The notes under the pieces were generated by a model. That model had not been told where the DNA came from, ran no database searches, and saw only the letters and a program-made list of their open reading frames with translations. Shown here piece by piece: positions 36,736-44,511 of a stretch of 64,000 nucleotides of DNA (its first letter is position 1; every line of letters begins with the position of its first letter). Both the position numbers and the translations under genes were made by a program. The stretch covers positions 122,001-186,000 of the forward strand of contig NZ_CP025025.1 in NCBI RefSeq assembly GCF_002874535.1, given 5' to 3'. This DNA comes from Mesobacillus jeotgali. Its GTDB lineage: Bacteria > Bacillota > Bacilli > Bacillales > Cytobacillaceae.

Positions 36736-37704
36736 TTACGAAAACAGCTTTTCGGTATAATGACGGTAACCATTTCCACCACTGCGTTTCATTTGATACA
36801 TGGCGATGTCAGCGTATTCGAGAAGTTCTTTTCTATTCTGTGCCTGGCTGGGGTATGCAGCGATGCCTCCGCTGGCGGTCAGCGGAGCTGCATATTTACC
36901 GACAACCAAGGGCTCTTGGAAACCTTCGATTATCTGATTCGCACTCTCACTGCATTCACTATCAGGGAAAATAACCAGGAACTCATCCCCGCCAAGCCTC
37001 CCGACTATTGCCTTTCCTTCAGACAGCTCCACAAGTCTATTTCCGACTTTGACTAAAAACTGATCGCCAACAGCATGGCCGAAAGTGTCGTTAATTCGTT
37101 TGAAACCATCGAAATCAAGGATCATGACGCAAAAACTTATTTGTTTTTTAATCATATAATCGATCAGCATCGTTAAAATCCTTCTGTTTGGCAGGCTTGT
37201 CAGATCATCATGAAAGGCAAGAAACTTGATGTGATCTTCCTGTCGCTTTTTCTTTGTGATATCTTCAATAATCAAGTGGATGTAAATATCACTTTGGTTA
37301 TGTAGTTTTACGATTGATACGTTCACATCAATATAATTTCCTTGGTTGGTGAGCATCTTTGCCTCTGTTTTCTGCATGGGGTCTGGATGGGGGCTAAAGA
37401 GCCAATCCTCCAGTAGGCTAACATTTTTAAATGGAAATAGGGTATAGATGGACTTCCCCTGTAAATCTTCCTTTGTGTAGCGCGTGGTATAAAGGGCTTG
37501 TTGATTTACTGCTACGATTTGTCCCTTACTGTCTATGGAAATCATGGCATCAGGATGATGATCATAAAGCTGTTGATAAGTAGAAAGTGAATCCTTTAAC
37601 TTGTTTCGATACCAAAGAAGCCCAAGTGCAGTAGTGACGATTGGCAGAGCTTTTTTTTGAAGGAATGATTTCCAGCGGGAACTTAACAATAACCTTTCAG
37701 CCAA
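36736..37704 (-). CDS. PAS-GGDEF diguanylate cyclase
   Basis: Protein of 322 aa that should synthesise cyclic di-GMP. A short N-terminal hydrophobic stretch (about residues 15-32, KALPIVTTALGLLWY) may tether it to the membrane. A PAS domain covers about 38-155 (HHPDAMISIDSKGQIVAVNQQA), and a GGDEF domain about 165-315. The active site RLGGDEFLVIF is intact, and DDLTSLPNRR and DFDGFKRINDTFGH contribute the metal and GTP residues. GGAGGG lies upstream of the start on the minus strand. Its leader contains a structured inverted repeat (TAGGTT/AACCTA). It faces the EAL gene. Confidence 0.88.
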   Translation of the reverse strand: MAERLLLSSRWKSFLQKKALPIVTTALGLLWYRNKLKDSLSTYQQLYDHHPDAMISIDSKGQIVAVNQQALYTTRYTKEDLQGKSIYTLFPFKNVSLLEDWLFSPHPDPMQKTEAKMLTNQGNYIDVNVSIVKLHNQSDIYIHLIIEDITKKKRQEDHIKFLAFHDDLTSLPNRRILTMLIDYMIKKQISFCVMILDFDGFKRINDTFGHAVGDQFLVKVGNRLVELSEGKAIVGRLGGDEFLVIFPDSECSESANQIIEGFQEPLVVGKYAAPLTASGGIAAYPSQAQNRKELLEYADIAMYQMKRSGGNGYRHYTEKLFS

Positions 37705-38016
37705 AGTAATCCCTCCTGCTGTGCTTTCGATTTAGGTTCAAATACCTATCCACACCCTTTTCGTGGGTCTATAAACCTACTTTATTAAGTATATTTGTAA
37801 CTGGATTTTAAGTCCTTAACGCGGATCTTAGGGCATGGCAGTTTTTTTACTAGCTTCCTTCTCTTTTCTAGCTGTTTTGTGTTCCGGATCTGATGCTGGA
37901 TGAATCAAGGGTGAGAAAACGATAAGGTTTTTGAAAAACACCTAAAAAAAGAAACCGTGGCATAAACCCGGCTTCCTTGCGTGATTATATATTTTCTCAT
38001 GAATAGGGACGATGGT
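37705..38016. other. Leader and intergenic region of the GGDEF gene
   Basis: The part nearest the minus-strand GGDEF gene is structured. TAGGTT (37733-37738) and AACCTA (37774-37779) enclose an inner ACCC/GGGT hairpin with an AT-poor loop. It does not match the cyclic di-GMP riboswitch classes I know. The remainder, to the small gene ending at 38017, shows no clear features. Confidence 0.35.
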
Positions 38017-38229
38017 TTATCCGTTTTTCGCAGGATCGAGGGAACTTCTTGCTTCCCATGCCTCTTTTATTTCTTTTATCGCTTCTGTCAGGAGAGCGAT
38101 ATCCTTCAGAATTTGCGCTTTGATAATTGTATCAGCACTTGATTGATATTCATCTTTCAGTTGACTTAGTTCCCTTTGGAATAGAAAAAGTGTGAGCAAC
38201 TTAATCTCCCCTTTTGGTAAAACAATCAT
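38017..38229 (-). CDS. Small helical protein of unknown function
   Basis: A 70-aa reading frame starting MIVLPKGEIKLLTLFLFQRE and continuing as a charged helix (LSQLKDEYQSSADTIIKAQ, ALLTEAIKEIKEAWEA). A coiled-coil or small regulatory role is possible. The frame is open for 23 more residues upstream, but those look unlike coding sequence. AGAGAG before ATG 38229 is a weak ribosome site, so the call is moderate. It lies downstream of narK, separated from it by a terminator. Confidence 0.5.
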   Translation of the reverse strand: MIVLPKGEIKLLTLFLFQRELSQLKDEYQSSADTIIKAQILKDIALLTEAIKEIKEAWEARSSLDPAKNG

Positions 38230-38286
38230 TCTCTCTATATATAGTTCTAAATACCCATGGTCATTTGGGAATAAACATAAAATTGG

Positions 38287-38321
38287 AAAAAACCTCACCC
38301 AACTAAAAGGGCGAGGTTTTT
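38287..38321 (-). terminator. Intrinsic terminator of narK
   Basis: Read on the minus strand, AAAACCTC-GCCC pairs with GGGT-GAGGTTTT (one mismatch) around an 8-base loop, ending in Ts. Confidence 0.8.
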
Positions 38322-38325
38322 GAAT

Positions 38326-39633
38326 TTAGGCTGTTGTCTTTTGCGCTTCAAGTACCGCTACAGACTCTTTTCTCTGATAGTAATACCAGTTTAAGATGAT
38401 CGACAATACATAGAAGCCGATGAAGATAAAGAATGCAGGTGCATAGCCTCTGGAAATATTGATAGACCAGCCGAACAGCTTTGGAATCAAGAATGATCCG
38501 TATGCTGCGAATGCTGCGGTAAAGCCGAGCACTGGTGCTGCTTCTTTAGGAACGAAGATTCCAGGAATCATTTGGAATGTTGAACCAGAACCGATTCCAG
38601 CAGCGATGAACAGGATCAGGAATGAAATCAGGAAGCCGCTGAATTGCTTGTTGCCAAGGAAAAAGATGACGCTTCCTGCTCCGGCCATCATTGCCACCAA
38701 GACAATTGAAGTAAGTTTTGCTCCACCCATTTTATCAGCAAGCCATCCGCCTACAGGGCGTGAAGCTGCAGCAAGGAAAGCGCCAAGGAAAGCCAATGAG
38801 ATATGTTCAGGGAATTGTGATTTCAACAGAAGCGGGAATGCCGCTGAGTATCCAATGAATGATCCGAATGTTGCTACGTAAAGCCATGTCATGATCCAAG
38901 TGTGCTTTCTTTTTACAATGACGAATTGATCTGAAAAAGATTGCTTTGTTCCAGGCAGGTTATCCATGCCGAACCATGCTGCGATTGTTACAATTGCAAT
39001 CGGGATGAGCCAGATGAATGCTGCGTTTTGAAGAAAAACTTCCTGGCCGTTTGATAATTGCTGTCCATCACCAGAGATAAAAGCGAAAGTACCAGTCGTA
39101 ATGATTAATGGTGTAACGAATTGAACGACTGATACACCCATGTTGCCTAAACCGCCATTAATACCAAGCGCTGTTCCGCGTGCTTTTTTCGGGAAAAAGA
39201 AGCTGATGTTGGATGAAGAACTTGAAAAGTTTCCGCCGCCCAGGCCGCAAAGTGCAGCAAGTAAAAGCATAACTGAGAACGGTGTATCTGGATTCTGTAC
39301 TGCGAATCCAATTCCGACAGCCGGAATCGCAAGAACTGCGGTTGTCAGAACTGTCCAGTTACGTCCGCCCATCATTCCTACACCAAAAGTATATACAAAT
39401 CGTAAAGTTGCACCAACAAGACCAGGCATTGCCGCCAAAGTGAAAAGCTGCTGATCAGTAAAACTAAAGCCAATGTCATTCAAGCGAATTGCGACTACAG
39501 ACCAGATTTGCCAGACAATGAATGCGAGCATTAAAGAAGGGACCGAAATCCATAAGTTACGTTGAGCATGCTTTTTTCCTTCAGATTGCCAGAAACGGTC
39601 GTCTTCAGGATTCCATGTATTTATACGAGCCAT
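38326..39633 (-). CDS. narK: Nitrate/nitrite transporter, NarK family
   Basis: Major-facilitator transporter of 435 aa with about twelve membrane segments. Family features are the paired nitrate-signature glycine-rich regions GGNFSSSSSNISFFFPKKARGTALGINGGLGNMG and, in the second half, AAGIGSGSTFQMIP with FAAYGSFLIPK. It should move nitrate in or nitrite out in nitrate respiration or assimilation. An Fnr site 75 bp upstream indicates induction without oxygen, which favours the respiratory role. GGAGG lies before its ATG (minus strand). No narGHJI genes are within the window. Confidence 0.9.
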   Translation of the reverse strand: MARINTWNPEDDRFWQSEGKKHAQRNLWISVPSLMLAFIVWQIWSVVAIRLNDIGFSFTDQQLFTLAAMPGLVGATLRFVYTFGVGMMGGRNWTVLTTAVLAIPAVGIGFAVQNPDTPFSVMLLLAALCGLGGGNFSSSSSNISFFFPKKARGTALGINGGLGNMGVSVVQFVTPLIITTGTFAFISGDGQQLSNGQEVFLQNAAFIWLIPIAIVTIAAWFGMDNLPGTKQSFSDQFVIVKRKHTWIMTWLYVATFGSFIGYSAAFPLLLKSQFPEHISLAFLGAFLAAASRPVGGWLADKMGGAKLTSIVLVAMMAGAGSVIFFLGNKQFSGFLISFLILFIAAGIGSGSTFQMIPGIFVPKEAAPVLGFTAAFAAYGSFLIPKLFGWSINISRGYAPAFFIFIGFYVLSIILNWYYYQRKESVAVLEAQKTTA

Positions 39634-39699
39634 TTTAATTCCTCCATATTTGATATGAGTGCTTACAAGATTAATAAACCATTTATATCACAGCCAAGG

Positions 39700-39715
39700 T
39701 GTGACGTACCTCACA
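39700..39715 (-). promoter_or_regulatory. Fnr-binding site upstream of narK
   Basis: TGTGACGTACCTCACA matches the Fnr consensus TGTGA-N6-TCACA exactly. Read toward narK, a TATTAA-like -10 element lies at about 39671-39677, which would place the site near -41, the activating position used by B. subtilis Fnr. Confidence 0.85.
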
Positions 39716-39897
39716 ATTGAAAGCATCAACACAATTCTGTCAAAAAGTTTTGAACAAACTTTGACAACAAAGTCTTTAAGTGATAAAAGAAATGCTTATA
39801 GGGGTATTGAACCTTGGTATATAAAGGTTTTATTAGAATTTAATGGTTGGTAATCAGGGAAATACCCTATATTCCATCTGGAAGAATGGAACAAAAA

Positions 39898-39922
39898 AGT
39901 GAGCCCCCAAAAAAGGCTCACT
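39898..39922 (-). terminator. Minus-strand terminator of the truncated permease
   Basis: AGTGAGCC and GGCTCACT are perfect inverted repeats; read on the minus strand the second arm is followed by TTTTTT. Confidence 0.8.
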
Positions 39923-39931
39923 CCATTAACG

Positions 39932-40117
39932 CTATAAGTATTCATATCCTTTTTGAAAATGTGTTCTCAGCCCATCGGCCAGCGAAAAGAATCCCAGGAT
40001 GACAATGGTGATGACGGCGCAGGCGACGAATGGAATCCAGGGATACACAAAAATATCCTGGAGGATGTCGGAAAATAATAGTGGCCAGGCATTGGAGGTG
40101 TTTTGTACTTCAACAAC
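39932..40117 (-). pseudogene. C-terminal remnant of a peptide-type ABC permease (DppC/OppC-like)
   Basis: About 61 residues remain, ending in IFVYPWIPFVACAVITIVILGFFSLADGLR, the typical last membrane helix and GFFSLADGLR-type tail of dipeptide/oligopeptide ABC permeases. The frame continues upstream into sequence that is antisense to another gene, so the genuine part begins near 40117. The start, membrane domain and promoter are missing. Its terminator at 39898 survives. The breakpoint with the oxidoreductase remnant lies between about 40117 and 40134. Confidence 0.65.
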
Positions 40118-40133
40118 ATTGCTGACTTGTTTC

Positions 40134-40823
40134 GGCGGGCAGCTAAACCTTGTCACAGACCCAATATATAAAGAGAAAATGGCAAGGTACGTTAGATACC
40201 TCATCGATGAAATGGCTCGGCTGAATATTGATATCCGCCTGAATTCAGAAGCGTCTGTCGGGCTGATCAAATTAATGAACCCGGATGTGGTTTTGCTGGC
40301 TACAGGCGGAACCCCGCGTGTCCCAGGTTTTGAGGGTCTTGAGCTTCTGCATGTAAGCAATTATCGCGATGTCAAAGTTGAAAACAGTATTTTTACCGGC
40401 AAAAAAATCGCAGTCATAGGAAGCGGGATGGTTTGCCACAGCACTTCGCGCAGACTTTCCGAGCAAGGAAATGAAGTAACACTCATTGAAGTCCTCACAG
40501 AATCAGCCAGAAAAATAAGCCCGCAGACCAGAGTGAAACTGATGGAAAAGCTGAAAACCGAGGATATCCAGGTCATTACCGGGCACGAGGTTAGCAAAAT
40601 TGTACTCGATGGAGCCATTTTAAAAGAGCAGAAAACTAGCGAAACCGTAATGGTAGAGGTTGACCAGGTTGTCATAGCCATGGGAGTGCAGGCTTACAAC
40701 CCATTGGAAGAGCCACTAAGAGAAGTGATGGATCACATCATCGTCATAGGAGACGCAGCAGGCAATACATCTTTAGCAGATGCCACCAGAGGCGGGTTCG
40801 AAACAGCATACCATCTGGCCTAA
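40134..40823 (+). pseudogene. C-terminal remnant of an old-yellow-enzyme/dienoyl-CoA-reductase-type oxidoreductase
   Basis: About 229 residues remain. They start at GGQLNLVTDP, a motif normally found in the middle of OYE-type NADH:flavin oxidoreductases, and continue through VVLLATGGTPRVPGFEG, the second nucleotide fold KKIAVIGSGMVCHSTSRRL, and the end IVIGDAAGNTSLADATRGGFETA. The whole N-terminal TIM-barrel with the flavin and iron-sulfur sites is missing, and no ribosome site precedes it. It starts right at the junction with the truncated permease. A reading frame runs upstream, but that part is antisense permease sequence. Confidence 0.75.
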
Positions 40824-40878
40824 GCATGAGAGACCGCGGGAGTATAGGGACATAAAAAACCTGGCGGCAGTACTCAGC

Positions 40879-41012
40879 TTTATTGGCGAAAATTAAATTA
40901 TATCGACCACTTTCAAGATATATCAGCGGATTTTGGTTTTTATCGACCACTTTTCAAGATATATCAGCGGATTACGGTTTTTATCGATCACTTTTCCCAA
41001 TATATCGACCAC
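40879..41012. repeat. Dispersed TATCGACCAC repeat cluster, copy B
   Basis: Same lead-in (TTTATTGGCGAAAA) as at 27934, then TATCGACCAC/TATCAGCGG-type motifs at 40901, 40921, 40941, 40962, 40982 and 41003. Spacing is 20-21 bp throughout. It lies between the oxidoreductase remnant and ycgQ. Confidence 0.85.
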
Positions 41013-41041
41013 TTCCACTGAAGTCTTCTTTTTATACATCA

Positions 41042-41079
41042 AACGAGCCTTGATTCTCATTCTAGAATCAAGGCTCGTT
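41042..41079. terminator. Terminator after ycgQ (bidirectional stem)
   Basis: AACGAGCCTTGATTCT (41042-41057) pairs perfectly with AGAATCAAGGCTCGTT (41064-41079), a 16-bp stem. It closes the minus-strand znuA-ycgR-ycgQ operon. Confidence 0.85.
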
Positions 41080-41083
41080 AAAT

Positions 41084-42094
41084 TTAATTTCTCTGGATGC
41101 TGACAGGATATAGATATGGAACTTTCGGTTCTTCAGTTATCTCCCAATTAGAGACTTTAACAAGAGGTATAGGAGTGTCCATATAGAAACCAGTCTCAAT
41201 GACGCCTTCTATTTTGATCCATGAGTCCTTCTCGATAGTCGCTGCGTCTGGGAACTCAGATAAAAATCCGATGATGCTGGCATCTGCGACACAGTGGGTG
41301 ACCAGGAATCGTGATACGACCAGCTGGTTTTCTGCAAAGCCTTCCTCTTTATAAACGAAACCATAAAGGCTTACCTTCCGCCCCTGGAACTTATCGATGT
41401 TGGAGCTGATTGATTCATAATAGGATGAATAGATACTGTCATTAAAAATGATGGTGGATCCTGTCTCCAGCTCTTTCATCATTTGATCGTATTCTTCATC
41501 TGTCATTAGATTTTCATAACCTGTTGCAGTCTCAGTGCCTTCGGGTATGTCAGAGCCTTGTCCAGCCTGATAATCTCCCTCCTCTGGTGACTGGGCGTCA
41601 TCGGCAGTTCCCTGGCTATCTGCCTGTTCTTTCGGTTCACTCGAAGTCTCGCTGCTCTGCCCGCTTTTGCTAGAACCAGCGATTGACAGCATTGCGCCCT
41701 TTTTATCGGCGATTGCGGAGTCGAGAACCTTTGCAGGGAGCATAAAGCCTGATAGCAGAGGCAGGACGATGATCAAGTAGGACACCAGTTTTTTTGCTGA
41801 AAAAGGTGTTGTCCCATGGTCATGAAAATGGTCATGGTGATCATCATGAGAGCAACATTCACCCACATGATTGCAGGAGTCGTGGTCATGTTCCTTTTTT
41901 ATTGTCCAGACTCGTGTAATCTGGATAAAAAACAGGAGCAAAAATAGGAACGCCGCTGCCTGACTTAATAGCAAATACTTTGGATTAATGAATAAATAAA
42001 TCTTACCTGTAAAATGCAGCATATAAATCAAGACGGAAAATCCGAGCAGGATCAGGGACCTTGCCGCCTGCTGTGCATGGAATTGCATGGACAA
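41084..42094 (-). CDS. ycgQ: YcgQ-type permease subunit (TIGR03943/DUF1980)
   Basis: Membrane protein of 336 aa. The N-terminal half has three or four hydrophobic segments. A His-rich metal-binding loop (KEHDHDSCNHVGECCSHDDHHDHFHDHG, about residues 67-95) follows the second. The C-terminal half is an extracellular or soluble domain with KVSLYGFVYKEEGF and WIKIEGVI, an OB-like element seen in this family. It is always paired with the YcgR permease, and here only 6 bases separate them. Position in a Zur-linked cluster and the metal-binding loop suggest a role in zinc transport; direct evidence is lacking. It is the third gene of the znuA-ycgR-ycgQ transcript. Confidence 0.82.
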   Translation of the reverse strand: MSMQFHAQQAARSLILLGFSVLIYMLHFTGKIYLFINPKYLLLSQAAAFLFLLLFFIQITRVWTIKKEHDHDSCNHVGECCSHDDHHDHFHDHGTTPFSAKKLVSYLIIVLPLLSGFMLPAKVLDSAIADKKGAMLSIAGSSKSGQSSETSSEPKEQADSQGTADDAQSPEEGDYQAGQGSDIPEGTETATGYENLMTDEEYDQMMKELETGSTIIFNDSIYSSYYESISSNIDKFQGRKVSLYGFVYKEEGFAENQLVVSRFLVTHCVADASIIGFLSEFPDAATIEKDSWIKIEGVIETGFYMDTPIPLVKVSNWEITEEPKVPYLYPVSIQRN

Positions 42095-42100
42095 GACCTC

Positions 42101-43096
42101 CTATAGCATGCCGCCAAACAGCATGAGAATAGTGAATACAGTACCAGCGACGAGCGCAAGAACGGTCATGACAAATTTAAATCGGAACACGCTCATCATG
42201 ATCAGCGTATTTTTCAAGTCAATCATCGGCCCGAAAATCAGGAAGCCAAGGATCGACGTTGAAGGAAAGATGCTGCTGAATGAAGCACCAATGAAGGCAT
42301 CTGCCTCAGAGCAAAGGGACAGGAAGAACGCTAGTCCCATCATGACAGCCAGTGAGGAAGCGGCACCACTGCCAATTTCCAATAAGGTTTTCGCCGGCAT
42401 ATAGGTTTGGACCATAGCCGCCAGGAATGCCCCGATGATCAGATACTTGGCCATGTCGAAAAACTCATCAATTGAATGCTGGAGCATCGCCCAGAATTTT
42501 TCGAGGAAGGACTTCTTTCCAGAATGGCTATGGACGTGCAATGAGGTGCTTTTTTTGAACTGCGTTCCTTTGAAAAACATTCCAACCATGAAGGCGACAA
42601 TGATCGCGATGGCAAATCCCAATCCCATCCTGAGAGCAGCAATTTTAAAATCGTTGCCAAAAGCCATATATGTAGAAGCAATGACAATCGGATTGATAAG
42701 GGGACCTGTCAACATAAAACCAATAGCAGCGGCTATAGGGACTCCTTTGCCCACTAGCCTGCGGATGATTGGCACAATTCCGCATTCGCAGGCTGGAAAA
42801 AGGGCGCCAACGCTGCAGCTCATTACAATCGCCAAATATTTGTTCTTAGGAATCCACCTGCTTATATGCTCCTCGGTGACAAAAATCTGAATCATCCCCG
42901 CAATCAGCACCCCAATCAGAACAAACGGGAAGGCTTCTATTAAAATACTGAGAAATATCGTATTCAGATTCAGAATGGAAGATGGAATTTCCAACTTACT
43001 CTGAAACCCCATCCCCAGGCTTAGCAGCATAAGAAACGCCAGAATGACAGCAAAACCTGTAATGTCCAATAAATTAGACCGGATTAATCGAATCAT
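42101..43096 (-). CDS. ycgR: YcgR-type permease (PF03773)
   Basis: Integral membrane protein of 331 aa with about eight to ten hydrophobic segments, from the family of predicted permeases related to ArsP. Recognisable parts are FPFVLIGVLIAGMIQIF, CSVGALFPACECGIVPIIRRLVGKG (with the CEC motif) and MLTGPLINPIVIASTYMAF. GGAGGAG lies before its start on the minus strand. It lies between a zinc-binding lipoprotein gene and ycgQ, with a large perfect inverted repeat in the gap upstream. The partnership with YcgQ is well established by gene order; the transported species is inferred to be zinc from context. Confidence 0.85.
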   Translation of the reverse strand: MIRLIRSNLLDITGFAVILAFLMLLSLGMGFQSKLEIPSSILNLNTIFLSILIEAFPFVLIGVLIAGMIQIFVTEEHISRWIPKNKYLAIVMSCSVGALFPACECGIVPIIRRLVGKGVPIAAAIGFMLTGPLINPIVIASTYMAFGNDFKIAALRMGLGFAIAIIVAFMVGMFFKGTQFKKSTSLHVHSHSGKKSFLEKFWAMLQHSIDEFFDMAKYLIIGAFLAAMVQTYMPAKTLLEIGSGAASSLAVMMGLAFFLSLCSEADAFIGASFSSIFPSTSILGFLIFGPMIDLKNTLIMMSVFRFKFVMTVLALVAGTVFTILMLFGGML

Positions 43097-43113
43097 TTTC
43101 TCCTCCTAGTTAC

Positions 43114-43165
43114 TTTTACTAGATTGTACTATTTAATTTAAGAAAATATACACAATCTAGTAAAA
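43114..43165 (-). promoter_or_regulatory. Perfect 14-bp inverted repeat between znuA and ycgR
   Basis: TTTTACTAGATTGT (43114-43127) and ACAATCTAGTAAAA (43152-43165) are exact inverted copies with a 24-base spacer. The distal arm ends 5 bases before the ycgR ribosome site. It has no T-run in the coding direction, so it is either an mRNA stem controlling ycgR translation or decay, or a paired protein site. Confidence 0.5.
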
Positions 43166-43172
43166 AAGACTA

Positions 43173-44279
43173 TCAATTTAACACTTTTTCTAGCACTTGA
43201 AGATTTATTCGCATCAGGCTGAAATAGTCCTCTTGATTCTTTATATCTTCAGCCGAAATGGACTCGAGGTTATACAAGGTGACTGTCTCAGCACCGATTT
43301 CTCTTTGAATCATTTCTGCCACGCGTGACGAAACATTCTGTTCAAACGCAATGTATTTCAAATCATGTTCTTTTGCTTCTTCAATCAACTTTGTCAATTC
43401 ACGTTGTGAAGGCTCCTGGGTAGGAGAAAGTCCATTGACAGCGATCTGGATGATTCCATATCTATTTGACCAGTATCCATATGCTTCATGGGCGACAAGC
43501 AGATGTTTGTTCTCAGCCTGTTCAATCACATTCTTGAATTCATTGTCCAATTCCTTCAGGTCTTTCTCAAGTTGCGCGAAATTCTGTTCAAATTCCTGTT
43601 CACGATCAGGCATCAGCTCAATCAAGGAATCTTTAATATTTGATGCTAGTTTGATAGACAAGATTGGATCAAGCCATACATGTGGATCTAAGTTTTTATC
43701 ATGATGCTCCTCGTCTGAGTGAGTGTTTTCTTCGTCGTGGTGTTCTTCATCAGAGTGAGCGGCTTCCTCGTCATGGTGCTCTTCATCAGAGTGGGCGGCA
43801 TCTTCGTCATGGTGCTCTTCATCAGAGTGAGCGGATTCTTCGTCATGGTGTTCTTCATCGGAATGGGCACCTTCTTCTTCATGAGAATGATCATGGGAAG
43901 ACTCAATCATTTCCACGTTTTCCGCTGCTTTAACAATCATGACCTTTTCATTTTTTAAGGCTTGCTCTGCTTTTTCCGTAAATCCTTCGATTCCGGCACC
44001 GGAATAAATGAATAAATCAGCTTCAGCAAGCTTCATCATATCCTTCGTGCTTGGTTCGAAGCTATGGGCGTCTACATTCGGTGGATAGATACTTTCCACA
44101 TCCACATATTCCCCGCCGATTTTTTTCGCAAAATCCTGAAGAGGGTAGATGGTTGTATAGATAGTCAGCTTAGTAGATTCTGAATTATTATTGTTGGCTG
44201 ATTCCTTGCTGGAAGAACAGCCGGCTAGTGTCAAACCCATTAATAGCAGTAAACTAAGTGATAGTTTAGTAATTTTCAT
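43173..44279 (-). CDS. znuA: Zinc ABC transporter substrate-binding lipoprotein (ZnuA/AdcA family)
   Basis: Extracellular lipoprotein of 368 aa with lipobox LAGC (Cys21). The cluster A-I zinc-binding fold has IYPLQDFAKKIGG, NVDAHSFEPSTKDM (first His ligand), DPHVWLDP, and LVAHEAYGYW (further His ligands). Between residues about 130 and 195 is a His/Asp/Glu-rich loop made of five near-identical 11-residue repeats (HSDEEHHDEE type), probably for capturing zinc. No znuB or znuC follows; the next genes are ycgR and ycgQ. Two Zur-like sequences lie upstream. Zinc starvation should induce it. Confidence 0.88.
   Translation of the reverse strand: MKITKLSLSLLLLMGLTLAGCSSSKESANNNNSESTKLTIYTTIYPLQDFAKKIGGEYVDVESIYPPNVDAHSFEPSTKDMMKLAEADLFIYSGAGIEGFTEKAEQALKNEKVMIVKAAENVEMIESSHDHSHEEEGAHSDEEHHDEESAHSDEEHHDEDAAHSDEEHHDEEAAHSDEEHHDEENTHSDEEHHDKNLDPHVWLDPILSIKLASNIKDSLIELMPDREQEFEQNFAQLEKDLKELDNEFKNVIEQAENKHLLVAHEAYGYWSNRYGIIQIAVNGLSPTQEPSQRELTKLIEEAKEHDLKYIAFEQNVSSRVAEMIQREIGAETVTLYNLESISAEDIKNQEDYFSLMRINLQVLEKVLN
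43706..43880 (-). repeat. Intragenic 33-bp tandem repeat encoding the His-rich loop
   Basis: Five in-frame 33-bp units (CGTCATGGTGCTCTTCATCA-type on the plus strand) encode HSDEEHHDEE-type peptides within znuA. Units differ slightly. Copy number is likely variable between strains. Confidence 0.8.
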
Positions 44280-44306
44280 AGTGATCTCCTTAAACGATAT
44301 TTTATT

Positions 44307-44325
44307 AATCGAAATGATTCCGATT
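44307..44325 (-). promoter_or_regulatory. Zur-like operator near znuA
   Basis: AATCGAAATGATTCCGATT matches the core of the Zur box (AATCGTAATGATTACGATT) at 17 of 19 positions. It lies 28 bases upstream of the znuA start, a good repression position. Confidence 0.6.
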
Positions 44326-44363
44326 TAAAGTGTAAAATAGAAATTTGTTTTTGTAAATGATTT

Positions 44364-44378
44364 TAGGAATCATTCCGA
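44364..44378 (-). promoter_or_regulatory. Second Zur-like site upstream of znuA
   Basis: TAGGAATCATTCCGA resembles the inner Zur box TCGTAATNATTACGA at 11-12 positions. It is weaker than the neighbouring sites and could be a secondary site. Confidence 0.35.
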
Positions 44379-44491
44379 TTTAATTTTTCATGAATAGAGT
44401 CTACTACGATCCTAAAAAGATGATAATCAGTTATGTATTTACATTTCTAAATAATTGACAAGCAGGAGGGAAGCGATTATTATCTAATTCA

Positions 44492-44511
44492 AATCGTAAT
44501 GATTACGATTA
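44492..44511. promoter_or_regulatory. Zur box between znuA and yciC
   Basis: AAATCGTAATGATTACGATT is a perfect copy of the B. subtilis Zur operator. It sits in the divergent znuA/yciC region and, at about 77 bp upstream of the yciC start, is suited to control that gene. Confidence 0.92.

Noticed and set aside
39999-40133. N-terminal extension of the oxidoreductase remnant
   Set aside because: These codons are antisense to the permease remnant and contain no oxidoreductase motif; the real homology begins at GGQLN near 40134.
43664-43958. Low-complexity frames opposite or shifted in the His-rich repeat of znuA
   Set aside because: They are by-products of the 33-bp tandem repeat; the znuA frame has all the family motifs.
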